DNA of 64,000 nucleotides, from NCBI GenBank assembly GCA_028289545.1, contig JANQPG010000010.1, forward strand, positions 35,420-99,419. The letters are read 5' to 3'. How positions within the stretch are numbered: position 1 is the stretch's first letter; each line of letters begins with the position of its first letter. Positions 43,703 through 52,471 of the stretch are shown one piece after another. The notes beneath the pieces were generated by a model. The model saw nothing but the letters and a program-made list of their open reading frames with translations. It ran no database searches and was not told where the DNA came from. The translations under genes and the position numbers were made by a program. The stretch is from Woeseiaceae bacterium (GTDB lineage Bacteria; Pseudomonadota; Gammaproteobacteria; Steroidobacterales; Woeseiaceae).

Positions 43703-44836
43703 ATGAAGCAACGAACGTATCCGTGCCGTCTTGTACCGCCGCTGCTTGTATCTGCGATCCTCGTCGCTACTGCGGTCCCGGTGGCCGCTGAAACCGAGCC
43801 CGCCGTTTTGGATCGATCGGTGATCGCACTGCGTATTCTGGCGCCTGACGTCATGAAGGCCCGGCAACAACTGGACGCAAGCTTCGACGACGGCAACATC
43901 AACTGGATCGCCGTGGAGGCCGTCCTCGCCCAGCGCGATCTTGATGACGTGGCTCGGGAATTCCTGCTCTATGGCGTGCTGACGCGTATCCGTATCTTCG
44001 AGCCGGACACACAGGCTGAGCGTTTTGTCGAGCGCCTGCTCACCTACGACAGCAAAACCTACGTGATGCACGAAGAGGGGCCGTTGCCTATCACTGTCTA
44101 CCCGATCGCCGACGCAGCCCGCGGCACGCTTGCCGCCTGGCACCGGCGAAGTGTCGAGCGGCAGACCACGGCTGCGCTGAGTGCGGGCGATGTGCGCAGT
44201 TTGGAGGCGCTCCAGGCACCGGGAACGGACGAGTATCGAGCCGTGCTCGACGCACTTCAAAACGCGAATACGCTGGCGACCGCGAGAGCCGGGGAATGGC
44301 TGGCCGCCAACGCGGATAGCTCGGATTACTACGAAGCCCGGGTTGTTGTGGCGCTGAAGACGTACGATGCGGCACGTACATCCGAGCTGCTGGAGTTCGG
44401 TCGCGGTCCGGAAGCGGTGCGCCTGCTCAAGGCCGTTCGAACACACTTCGATCCAGCCGTGGCCTTCGAGTTGCTGGATGATGCGACGCGCAATCCCCTG
44501 CTGGCCTCGGCTGCTGTCTACGAGATTGACGCGCTGGGGAAAGCCGGTCTGGCGAGCCAGGTCGACGACTACCTGCTCGACACGCTGCGCGATAAAACCC
44601 TGGGCGCGACCGCCGCGGCCGTCGTCGCGCGGCGGGGCGATCATCGTCTCTTCGAGCGCGTTGCCGACACGCTTCTGGCGCCGACGGCAACACGCGATCA
44701 ACAGGCACGCGCCGTGCTGGCGCTGACTCTGGCCGACAGTCCGCACGCAAGACGCACTCTCGAGAGCGCCGTCAGTAAAGGCCGATTTACGGATCGCGGT
44801 TTACAAGAGAAGGTGACCCAATGGCTGCAGCAATGA
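43703..44836 (+). CDS. Secreted alpha-helical protein of unknown function
   Basis: 377 residues. The ATG at 43703 has AGGGGAAAA upstream and gives a signal peptide (LVPPLLVSAILVATAVPVAA). The mature protein is rich in short amphipathic helices with Ala and Leu (ARVVVALKTYDAARTSELLEF, AVYEIDALGKAGLASQV), suggesting a HEAT- or TPR-like superhelix. I do not recognise a family. The gene overlaps the M14 carboxypeptidase gene by 16 bases, so the two products are probably made together; a chaperone, inhibitor or scaffold for the peptidase is a reasonable guess. Confidence 0.75.
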   Translation: MKQRTYPCRLVPPLLVSAILVATAVPVAAETEPAVLDRSVIALRILAPDVMKARQQLDASFDDGNINWIAVEAVLAQRDLDDVAREFLLYGVLTRIRIFEPDTQAERFVERLLTYDSKTYVMHEEGPLPITVYPIADAARGTLAAWHRRSVERQTTAALSAGDVRSLEALQAPGTDEYRAVLDALQNANTLATARAGEWLAANADSSDYYEARVVVALKTYDAARTSELLEFGRGPEAVRLLKAVRTHFDPAVAFELLDDATRNPLLASAAVYEIDALGKAGLASQVDDYLLDTLRDKTLGATAAAVVARRGDHRLFERVADTLLAPTATRDQQARAVLALTLADSPHARRTLESAVSKGRFTDRGLQEKVTQWLQQ

Positions 44837-46740
44837 AGCCGCTGCTGGCGATCGCCGGTCTTGCGCTATCGACGACGGCGACGGGACAGGTATTGACCTA
44901 CACCGAGTCGACCAACAGCCCGTCGGAGGCAGCGCTGGGTTATCCGGTACCGATACCGGTCGATTCGCTAACGGCCGTGGCGGGCTTTCGCAGCTACCCG
45001 AGCCTGCATGCGCAGCATCAGGATCTCATGCTGAGTAACGCCGAGGTGGCCGGGCAGGTTGTCGGCGCTACCCGCCTCGGTCGCGACATCTGGGCGTATC
45101 GAATTGGCGATGCCGACAGCGAAAACGCAGGCGGCACGACCGAAGCGGCCGTGCTCATCAACGGCGGTATCCACGCACGCGAATGGGCCAGTCCGGAAGT
45201 GGTGACCGAACTGTTCGAGCAGCTCGTCGAACGGAAGGCGGATGGCGGTATCGTGCAGTACATTGTCGATAACGTGAACACGGTGATCCTGCCCGTTAAT
45301 AACGTCGACGGCTTCATTCAGACGCAGAACTATCCCACACAGGTGACACCAACCCCGCCGGGGCCGCCGACCGTCCCTGTGGCCGAGCTGTTCGACCTGC
45401 CGCGGGACGGGCGCATGCGCCGCAAAAACATGCTCGACGTCGACGAGGATCTGTCGACCGACGCGGACCGTCTGCTCGGCGTGGACCTGAATCGCAATAA
45501 CGCCGTGTTTTTTGACAACGGCGGCAACTCGCCGAACCCCGAGAGTATCGTCTACCGCGGCGTTGCGCCGGCATCCGAACCGGAGATTCTGGCGTTGCAG
45601 GCGGCGGCCGCGCTGGCGCCCGTCGACCGTCTGCGGCTGTTTGTCGACACCCATTCGTTCAGCCGCGTCATGTTCGTGCCGACGCCGCCGAATCCGCGGC
45701 AGAACGCCAACACGCGGACCCTGCTCAACAAGCTCTCCGCCTCCACCGGCACGGATCCCCGTCATCCTGCGTATCAGCCAATATACAACCAGCCGAATAC
45801 GGGCATTAGCGGCACGGCCTCGTTCTTTTCTTACACCTACGACATACCGGCGTGGACACTCGAGATCGAACCGCCGCAGGGTTTTCCGGGGATACCGGAC
45901 GCCGGTGCGTACTACGGGGGGTTCGGCGTCTCGCACGACGGATTCATACTGCCGGACTCGGAAATCGAGCGAGTACGCGACGAGCTGACCGTGGCCAGCG
46001 TGCTGGCGCTTTATCATCAGGCCGGGCCACCTTCGGCACGTGCCGTGCGGGTCTCCGATTCGAGCGGCAACGTCGTGTATTCGGCCGAGTGGCAAAACAA
46101 CGGTGACGGCACTCGCTCGCTGACTGTCGACACCAACACGGCCTTGACGGCCGACGGCTCGCAGTACTCGATATGGCTCGCGTTCGACAAGCCGATGCGA
46201 TTTGTCAACGCGGGTGGTGCGGTTGCCGAGTATCCGGGCCAGCAGACGATCAACACGCAACCCGTCGTGACGCTACGGGCCGGCGGCAGCGCGCTGTCGA
46301 CAAGTTTCTCGGCGGCGGACTGGGCGCTTGCACCCGGCGGTGCTCCGTCCGGTTATCTCGACTACCGGGCCGATGCGATTACCGGCACGTTCAGCGTGAC
46401 ATCGAACTCGGGGCTTGCGAATTCGACGCAAGCCAGCCTGTCCGTGCAAATTGTCGACATGGGTGGCCTCCTGAACGACGGCGACCCGTCGACGGTTGTG
46501 GACTTTGCGAACGGCGGCTGGACCGGCTACGAAGATGCCAACGGCATAGCCGGAGACATCGGCGGCAGAGACGATTCGTTTACCTTGACCGTCAATCCCG
46601 GACCGGCACCCCCGCCGTCCGCTCCGCCGCCTTCATCGTCCGGCGGCGGTGGCGGGGCAGGGACGCTTCCCGGGCTTCTTGTGCTGGCCGGTCTGTTGTG
46701 GTTTTGGCGGCGGAGCGCCACTCGGCGACGGAGCGCCTGA
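44821..46740 (+). CDS. M14 zinc carboxypeptidase with GlyGly-CTERM-like tail
   Basis: 639 residues. Signal peptide, then a metallocarboxypeptidase domain with the zinc ligands HAREW (His118, Glu121) and a later His in VDTHSFS, substrate-binding DLNRN, and the catalytic Glu in WTLEIEPP. A beta-rich C-terminal region follows, then a Pro/Ser/Gly linker (SSSGGGGGAG), one membrane helix and an Arg-rich end. That last arrangement matches the GlyGly-CTERM sorting signal handled by rhombosortase. The start at 44821 is chosen because AAGG lies 7 bases upstream; ATG 44833 is the alternative. Likely an extracellular or surface peptidase that scavenges peptides. Confidence 0.88.
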   Translation: MAAAMKPLLAIAGLALSTTATGQVLTYTESTNSPSEAALGYPVPIPVDSLTAVAGFRSYPSLHAQHQDLMLSNAEVAGQVVGATRLGRDIWAYRIGDADSENAGGTTEAAVLINGGIHAREWASPEVVTELFEQLVERKADGGIVQYIVDNVNTVILPVNNVDGFIQTQNYPTQVTPTPPGPPTVPVAELFDLPRDGRMRRKNMLDVDEDLSTDADRLLGVDLNRNNAVFFDNGGNSPNPESIVYRGVAPASEPEILALQAAAALAPVDRLRLFVDTHSFSRVMFVPTPPNPRQNANTRTLLNKLSASTGTDPRHPAYQPIYNQPNTGISGTASFFSYTYDIPAWTLEIEPPQGFPGIPDAGAYYGGFGVSHDGFILPDSEIERVRDELTVASVLALYHQAGPPSARAVRVSDSSGNVVYSAEWQNNGDGTRSLTVDTNTALTADGSQYSIWLAFDKPMRFVNAGGAVAEYPGQQTINTQPVVTLRAGGSALSTSFSAADWALAPGGAPSGYLDYRADAITGTFSVTSNSGLANSTQASLSVQIVDMGGLLNDGDPSTVVDFANGGWTGYEDANGIAGDIGGRDDSFTLTVNPGPAPPPSAPPPSSSGGGGGAGTLPGLLVLAGLLWFWRRSATRRRSA

Positions 46741-46810
46741 ATTCCAGTTCGAAGCGATTCGGAGTCATAGTTCTCGAGCTTGTTGGTGAGCCGGTAGCGG
46801 CTTGGGAAGT

Positions 46811-46838
46811 CCGGGATGTGCCGCGCGGCACACCCCGG
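46811..46838. terminator. Long GC hairpin between convergent genes
   Basis: Left arm 46811-46824 and right arm 46825-46838 pair over 14 bases with one mismatch around the perfect core GTGCCGCGCGGCAC. It lies between the carboxypeptidase gene and the convergent TonB receptor gene. There is no T run, so it is a probable bidirectional or rho-assisted terminator. Confidence 0.5.
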
Positions 46839-46887
46839 AAGCGGTTGACGACCATTGACGTCAGCTACTGCGTTGAAACGGGCTGGG

Positions 46888-49368
46888 CTAGAAGCGCAGC
46901 TCCGCGTATGCGCCGATCACACGCTGATGCGGCTTGAGCCGGATACCGCTCGCGCCGAAGTTCTCCTGCGTACCCGTGTAGTACTCCTCGTCCGTGAGGT
47001 TCTCGACGAACGCACCGATCGAGAATCGCTCCGTATCGAAGCCGGCGCGCAGGTTGACGAGATCGTAGTCTGGGCTGCGGAACGGGAATTCACCGTAGGG
47101 CAGGTTGCGCACCACACCCGCGTTGGGCGAAGGGCCCGTCGTCTGCAGCACGGTCAGGCCTTCGATGTCCGAGTACTGGCCGTCGCGGTGTATGAAGTCG
47201 ATTCGCGCCCAGAACTCTCCGCGCCGCGCCGTTGGCCAGCGGTATTCGGTGAATACGTTCCAGGTCAGTTCCGGCGCTTTCGGCAGCTCGAGACCCTGCA
47301 GTTCGACCTCGAAACCGCCCGTGATCTGCGCCGTCGCGCTACTCGTAATCTCCGTATCGAGCAGGCCCATCGAGCCGCCGAGGGTCAGGCGGTCCGTCAA
47401 CAGGGCAAGGAACTCGAATTCGAGGCCCTGTGCCTCCGCATCGTCGACGTTGATGGTTCGCTCGAAGGTCGAGGACAGGTCACCCGGCGTCAGGAAGCGA
47501 AAGGCTTCGAGCTGCAGGTCGTTCCAGTCCAGTCGGAAAACGGAGGCGTTGATCCGCAGGCGTTGGTCGAGCAGGTTTGCCTTGATCCCCAGTTCGTAGT
47601 TCCAGAGCGTTTCTTCGCTGAAGGGCGCCGCAATGGCCGGAGCGCCGTCGGCATTCGTGTTGTTGCCCACGCTGTGGCCGCCGGCTTTGTAACCCTTCGA
47701 TACCGTGCCGTAGACGCTGAGCTCCGGGATCGGTTGATAGCGAATACCGACCCGCGGTGAAAAGTCGTCAAAGCTGTCGCTGACCGCGGCCGCGGGGCGT
47801 TCGACGTTGACGAAACTTTGGTAGAAGCCGAACGGATCGACAGCCGGGTCCGGCGCGTCAGGTCCCGGCGCAATGCCGAAAGAGCGTATCGAATTGTCGA
47901 TCTCGTCGTAGGTGTAGCGGCCCCCGACCATGAGATCGAGCTTGTCGCCGATATTGAAGGTCAGGTCGCTGAACAGCGCAGCGCTCATGACCTCGAAGCC
48001 CTTGTCGTTCAGGAACAGCCCAAGCCCGGTCGGAAACGGCGGCAGGAAACCAATGCCGTCAATGGTTGCCGTCGGGTCGCTCGATACGGCGACGTTGTTG
48101 GTCTGACGCTGGCGGTCGCGCGCGTACAGCAGCCCCGTGGTCCAGTCGCTGCGATCACCCGCATACTCGATTCGCAGTTCGCCGCTCCAGGAGCGTCCGT
48201 CGTAGACGTTGGTTCTGCTCAAGGTATCGAGATCACCGATCAGGTCCTGATCGAAAAAGCGCTGCTGTTCCGCGTCGATGATTCCGCCAACGGCCTTCAG
48301 CGTCCACTGATCCGACAGGTTGTGACTTGCGTTGACGACCAGGAGCGTCGACTCGAGGCGGTTGTGTTCGTCGAGGTCGTGACTCAGCCGGTCGCGGTTT
48401 TCCGGCCAGAACCCCGTGCCCGGATCAATGGCGTCGCTAATACGGAACGTATCCACTGTGTCGAGATCGAGCACGCCCGAAGGGACGGTTTCGTCATGGC
48501 CCTGATCTTCGTCGGAGTGCATCAAGGTGACGTCGATGGTCGTGTTCTCCGATGGCGCCCAGCGGAATTTGCTGCGCAGCATCAGCCAGTCGTGACCGCT
48601 GTCCGGCGTGGCGCCGGGATTGACGTTGCGGACGCTGCCCGTGTTTTCTTCGTAGAACACGACGCCGCGCGCCGTCAGCGAGTCGGCCAGCGGCAGATTG
48701 AGCATGCCCGTCAGGTTGTAGGTCTCACCCGTGTAGCGGTAGTTTTCCGCTCCCAGCTTGAGCGCGCCGGCAAAACCGGCTTCAGGCCCCCGCGTGGTCA
48801 GGTTGAGCGCACCGCCCAGCGAGTTGCGCCCGAAGTAGGTGCCCTGCGGGCCGCGCAGCACTTCGACGCGCTCCATGTCGGCGAGAAACGGGTTGGCGAT
48901 CTGGTTCGGCACCGACGCCACGCTGAACCCGTCGAGATAGACGCCCACCGAGTTGACGAAGGCGTTCTCGCCGGATACGAGGTTGTTGACGCCACGAATC
49001 GACAGGCCAAGGCCGCGCGAACCCGACTGGCCGTCTTCGGTAAAGCTGACGTTGGGCGTCAGTTTCAGGTAGTCGGCAGCGGCCTCGATGTTGTTTCTTT
49101 CGAGCGTTTCCGCCGTGAACACGGTCAGGCTGACGGGGACTTCATTGAGGTTCTGCTCGCGGCGCTGCGCGGTCACGACTATTTCTTCGATGACAGTCTT
49201 TTCGCTGACAAGTTGTCCGACGTCGGCGGCATCAGCGTTTGGCATGAGGCTGATCGCCAGCACAATAAGAAGAACGAGCGCGGGCGCCCTGTGCAGCAAG
49301 CGCCTCAGTTGAGTGTTCGCCGTCGCGAGGTATTCGAGCGACAGCCTTGAGCGATTAACAGTAAACAC
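46888..49368 (-). CDS. TonB-dependent receptor
   Basis: 826 residues. GTG at 49368 is chosen because GGGAGGA lies 5 bases upstream and leads directly into an N-terminal export region (LVLLIVLAISLMPNADA); the much longer open frame upstream has no signal character. The TonB box and plug read EEIVVTAQRREQNLNEVPVS, the plug includes LSIRGVNNLV and VEVLRGPQGTYFGRNSLGGA, and the barrel ends with IGAYAELRF. It is of the same broad type as the receptor at 34934 but clearly different in sequence. It converges on the carboxypeptidase gene and follows a fatty-acid hydroxylase-like gene. The ligand is unknown. Confidence 0.9.
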   Translation of the reverse strand: MFTVNRSRLSLEYLATANTQLRRLLHRAPALVLLIVLAISLMPNADAADVGQLVSEKTVIEEIVVTAQRREQNLNEVPVSLTVFTAETLERNNIEAAADYLKLTPNVSFTEDGQSGSRGLGLSIRGVNNLVSGENAFVNSVGVYLDGFSVASVPNQIANPFLADMERVEVLRGPQGTYFGRNSLGGALNLTTRGPEAGFAGALKLGAENYRYTGETYNLTGMLNLPLADSLTARGVVFYEENTGSVRNVNPGATPDSGHDWLMLRSKFRWAPSENTTIDVTLMHSDEDQGHDETVPSGVLDLDTVDTFRISDAIDPGTGFWPENRDRLSHDLDEHNRLESTLLVVNASHNLSDQWTLKAVGGIIDAEQQRFFDQDLIGDLDTLSRTNVYDGRSWSGELRIEYAGDRSDWTTGLLYARDRQRQTNNVAVSSDPTATIDGIGFLPPFPTGLGLFLNDKGFEVMSAALFSDLTFNIGDKLDLMVGGRYTYDEIDNSIRSFGIAPGPDAPDPAVDPFGFYQSFVNVERPAAAVSDSFDDFSPRVGIRYQPIPELSVYGTVSKGYKAGGHSVGNNTNADGAPAIAAPFSEETLWNYELGIKANLLDQRLRINASVFRLDWNDLQLEAFRFLTPGDLSSTFERTINVDDAEAQGLEFEFLALLTDRLTLGGSMGLLDTEITSSATAQITGGFEVELQGLELPKAPELTWNVFTEYRWPTARRGEFWARIDFIHRDGQYSDIEGLTVLQTTGPSPNAGVVRNLPYGEFPFRSPDYDLVNLRAGFDTERFSIGAFVENLTDEEYYTGTQENFGASGIRLKPHQRVIGAYAELRF

Positions 49369-49469
49369 GTTGATCCTCCCGGTACGTGGTTGTTTGCTTA
49401 AGGATTGATGGGTTAATCGGAGGCAGCACGCGCATTCCAATCGGTCCGCGCGGGTTGCCTCGTGTACGG

Positions 49470-49485
49470 GCCCGCGAATGCGGGC
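49470..49485. terminator. Short GC hairpin downstream of the hydroxylase-like gene
   Basis: GCCCGC and GCGGGC arms of 6 bp around the tetraloop GAAT, 8 bases beyond the hydroxylase stop on the minus strand. No T run follows. It may mark transcript ends or slow polymerase before the TonB receptor gene. Confidence 0.35.
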
Positions 49486-49492
49486 GAAGCGG

Positions 49493-50263
49493 CTAGCCGT
49501 CCCGACCGGACGCGGTTGCCGCGGCGTCGCTTTTCGGCAGCGATACGTCCCGGAACACGAGCATTTCGGGTACCCGGCCGGACGCGCCGTCATAAAAGCC
49601 GGCTTCCATGCCCTCGACGTCTCGCGGATTGACGAAGGTGCCGAACACGATGTCCCAGAGCGGCAGGTCCGAGTAGTTGTACTGGTGAATGCCGCGGCCG
49701 TGATGGACGCAGTGACTCTCGGGCCGCTGGATGAAGTAACCGAGCCAGTGCGGCGTGCGGATGTTCGCGTGCTGGAACATGGCGTTGAAGGTCAGGAAGG
49801 CCGCACCGATGGCCGCGGCTTCGCCGCTGAGGCCCAGCAGCGGCACAAATACGAGGCTGGCGCAGCTCGTAAAAAAGAAGACGTCGACAGGGTGCAGATA
49901 GTAGGCGCCGAAAGCGTCGATCCGCTCCGCGCTGTGGTGCATCTGGTGGGCAAACCGCCATAACGCGTCGACGCTGTGGACGCTGCGGTGATACCAGTAG
50001 TGCACAAACTCGTACACCAGCACACCGACGGCTGCGCCCCACAGTGTGCCGAGGCCGCTCAGGTCGAACAGCGTGTAGTCACCCAGTAGCGACGCCCACG
50101 CGCCTGCGATGAGCATCGACAGCCAGACGGCGAGCGCCGTCACGACCACGCCGCGCAGACGCCAGAGCCGTGGCCGTTCGTAGCGCCGGTGGCCTCGAAA
50201 GGCGTCCAGAAGAATAAATGCGGGGATCAGCGCGAGCCCCAGATAGCTTATGAATTCGATCAT
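49493..50263 (-). CDS. Fatty-acid hydroxylase/sterol desaturase superfamily membrane protein
   Basis: 256 residues with four or five membrane helices and the di-iron histidine clusters of the superfamily: HYWYHRSVH, HQMHH and HCVHH (FIQRPESHCVHHG). Members hydroxylate or desaturate lipids, sterols, carotenoids or alkylglycerols using O2. The C-terminal tail (VNPRDVEGMEAGFYDG) is typical of uncharacterised bacterial members. It lies upstream of the TonB receptor on the same strand, with 124 bases between, and may be co-transcribed. Confidence 0.85.
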   Translation of the reverse strand: MIEFISYLGLALIPAFILLDAFRGHRRYERPRLWRLRGVVVTALAVWLSMLIAGAWASLLGDYTLFDLSGLGTLWGAAVGVLVYEFVHYWYHRSVHSVDALWRFAHQMHHSAERIDAFGAYYLHPVDVFFFTSCASLVFVPLLGLSGEAAAIGAAFLTFNAMFQHANIRTPHWLGYFIQRPESHCVHHGRGIHQYNYSDLPLWDIVFGTFVNPRDVEGMEAGFYDGASGRVPEMLVFRDVSLPKSDAAATASGRDG

Positions 50264-50429
50264 GACAGCGTTCCTCGTTGGTTCCGCCCCATGTCTCGAG
50301 GCGGCGCCATGGTCGGCGAGGAACGCGCTAAACGATTGACTGAAAAGCGATACTTAGCTGAAAAAAAGCTGACCGAAAGCTGCGGCGGCGTGCTGACGCC
50401 CTATCTGGGCGAAGAATCCGCAGATGCGC

Positions 50430-52292
50430 CTACTCGGGCGTTGGGCTCAGTTCCGCCAGCAGCGACTCGAACTCCGGGAGGCCTCTGAGCGCTACAAAAA
50501 ACGGATCGTTGCGGAGGCCGATCAGCTCTCGTCCGCCGACCGCGACGGCGGCTCGAATGTCGGCCATTGCCGCGTCCGTATCACCCAGTCCGGCGTGCAC
50601 GGTGGCGAACACCAGTCTCGAGATCCGCTCGCTGCCGGACCGGCGTTCGAGTTCGGCCAGCAAGGCCAGTGCATCGGATTGTCGTCCGAGCCTGCCGTAA
50701 ACGTGGGCAAGTCGGCCAACCGTCCCGGCGTTGCGCTGCTTGGCGTCGACGGCAAACTCGAAAATGTCGGCGGCTTCGTCGATCCGGCCCAGCGCAACGA
50801 ACACGAAGCCGCGCGTATCGGCCACCATGGCGGGTTCGGCACCCGACTGTATGGCGGTATCGAGCTGCCGCAATGCCTCCTCGTAGCGGCCCGCGTCGAC
50901 GAGTCGGTTGGCAACCTCGAGCTGATTGCGTCCCGCTTCGGGAAAACGCTCGGCAAAGTCCCGGGTCAGGGCGATCGCCTGATCGTGCTGACCGAGCATC
51001 GAGTAGACATGGGCAAGGCTCCAGACTGTGCCGCTGTCGTTCGGGTCGAGCTCGAGCGCGCGCTTCAAGTCGGGCACCGCGCCGATCCAGTCGCGATCGT
51101 AGACGGCGCGAATGTAGCCGAGGATCGAATGCGCGGTGGCAAGTTCGGGTTCGAGCTCCAGCGCTCGCAGCGCGGCGGTTCTCGCCTTTGGATAGGCTTC
51201 GTTGGGCGCCAGGTAGCCGACGCCCGTTGCCGCATGGTTGTAGGCATAGGCCAGCCAGTCCCAGGCGTCGGCAAATCCCGGATCCAGCAGGACCGCGCGT
51301 TCGAACAGCATGACCGACTCACGAATGTCACCCGGCAGCTGCCTGCGGTAGTGAAACTTGCCGAGCATAAACGCGTCGTAAGCGTCGATGCTGTCCGTCG
51401 GTAGTTCCACCGGGCCGTCGGTCACGTCATCGTCACCGAGCCGAACTCTGAGCGCGCCGGCAATTTCGCGCGCAATCTCGTCCTGAATGGAAAACAGGCT
51501 GGCGACCGACAGCGATTTTTCGACGCTGCCGGACCAGATGTTTTCGTCGCTATCCGCTTCGATGAGCTGCGTGGTGACGCGCACCCGGTCACCGTCCCGG
51601 CGCACGCTGCCGTCCACAATGACGTCGACGCCGAGTTCCCGGGCAATGTCGGGCAGGGTATGCGCACGGTCGCGGTAGGGCAGCGTCGAGGACCGTGACC
51701 GCACAATCAGCGCATCCACCTGCGACAGCTCGACAATCAATTCTTCCTGTATGCCGTCCGCAAAGTACTGTCTGTCGGCCTCACCCGGGTGCGTGAACGG
51801 CAGCACGGCGATGCGAACGTCGCGCGCGGGCGCAAGGGTTTCGGAGAAACGCCAGACGCCGAGCGCCGCGAACCCGAACAAAAACACCAGCGCCGCCTTG
51901 CGCAGGTGTCGCCGGAACCCGCGGCGGCGGGCTGCCGGTACGGGTTCGGCAAGCGGCGTGACCTCGGCCACCAGGCGGTAGCCGCGTTTTGGAATGGTCT
52001 CGATGTGCTCGCGAGAGCCCGCCGTGTCGCCCAGTTGCCGCCTCAGCTCTGCAATACATTTGTTCAGAGGGTCGTCGCTGAAAGCGCGGCCGTGCCAGAC
52101 CTCTTTCTGAAAGGTCTCCCGATCGACGACTTCGCACGGGCGCCTGGCAAGGCAGAGCAGCACGTCCATGGCCTTTGGCGTAATGCGGCGGCTGCCGTCG
52201 GGGCCGACGATGACGCCGCGCAGCGGCGTCACGTGCCATTTGCCGAGTTTGAATTCGTGGTGTTGATCCGGGTTCACGATGTCGGCCCGCAA
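50430..52292 (-). CDS. CadC-like transmembrane winged-helix regulator with TPR domain
   Basis: 620 residues. An OmpR-type winged helix at the N-terminus (about 10-110: ITPKAMDVLLCLARRPCEVV, then DPLNKCIAELRRQLGD and IETIPKRGYRLV), one membrane helix (about 133-150: AALVFLFGFAALGVW), a periplasmic domain beginning VRIAVLPFTHPGEADRQYFADGI, then TPR repeats to the C-terminus (ARTAALRALELEPELATAHSILG and others). This is the widespread one-component layout in which an external signal drives DNA binding at the membrane. The start is uncertain: TTG 52292 or GTG 52277, both lacking a clear Shine-Dalgarno. A 14-bp inverted repeat stands just upstream. Confidence 0.88.
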   Translation of the reverse strand: MRADIVNPDQHHEFKLGKWHVTPLRGVIVGPDGSRRITPKAMDVLLCLARRPCEVVDRETFQKEVWHGRAFSDDPLNKCIAELRRQLGDTAGSREHIETIPKRGYRLVAEVTPLAEPVPAARRRGFRRHLRKAALVFLFGFAALGVWRFSETLAPARDVRIAVLPFTHPGEADRQYFADGIQEELIVELSQVDALIVRSRSSTLPYRDRAHTLPDIARELGVDVIVDGSVRRDGDRVRVTTQLIEADSDENIWSGSVEKSLSVASLFSIQDEIAREIAGALRVRLGDDDVTDGPVELPTDSIDAYDAFMLGKFHYRRQLPGDIRESVMLFERAVLLDPGFADAWDWLAYAYNHAATGVGYLAPNEAYPKARTAALRALELEPELATAHSILGYIRAVYDRDWIGAVPDLKRALELDPNDSGTVWSLAHVYSMLGQHDQAIALTRDFAERFPEAGRNQLEVANRLVDAGRYEEALRQLDTAIQSGAEPAMVADTRGFVFVALGRIDEAADIFEFAVDAKQRNAGTVGRLAHVYGRLGRQSDALALLAELERRSGSERISRLVFATVHAGLGDTDAAMADIRAAVAVGGRELIGLRNDPFFVALRGLPEFESLLAELSPTPE

Positions 52293-52323
52293 GAAGGCTT
52301 AGCAGATCTCGCCGTTGCACAAT

Positions 52324-52369
52324 AGAACCTATCTCAAAGGCGGTCACGAGCTATCTTGAGATAGGTTCT
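52324..52369. repeat. Perfect 14-bp inverted repeat with 18-base spacer
   Basis: Left arm AGAACCTATCTCAA (52324-52337) and right arm TTGAGATAGGTTCT (52356-52369) are exactly complementary. The 46-base element lies between the reductase gene stop and the winged-helix regulator start. No T run follows on either side. It could be a transcription terminator, a regulator dimer site, or the remnant of a small mobile element whose ends resemble insertion-sequence terminal repeats. Confidence 0.8.
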
Positions 52370-52471
52370 GGAACAGCTGCTCAAGTGTACGCGCAAAGCT
52401 GCCGGAAGCCTAAACCGCACAGACCGACAGTCCTGGCAGGCGATTCGAGGCCGCTACCGCGAAAGCGCTGA

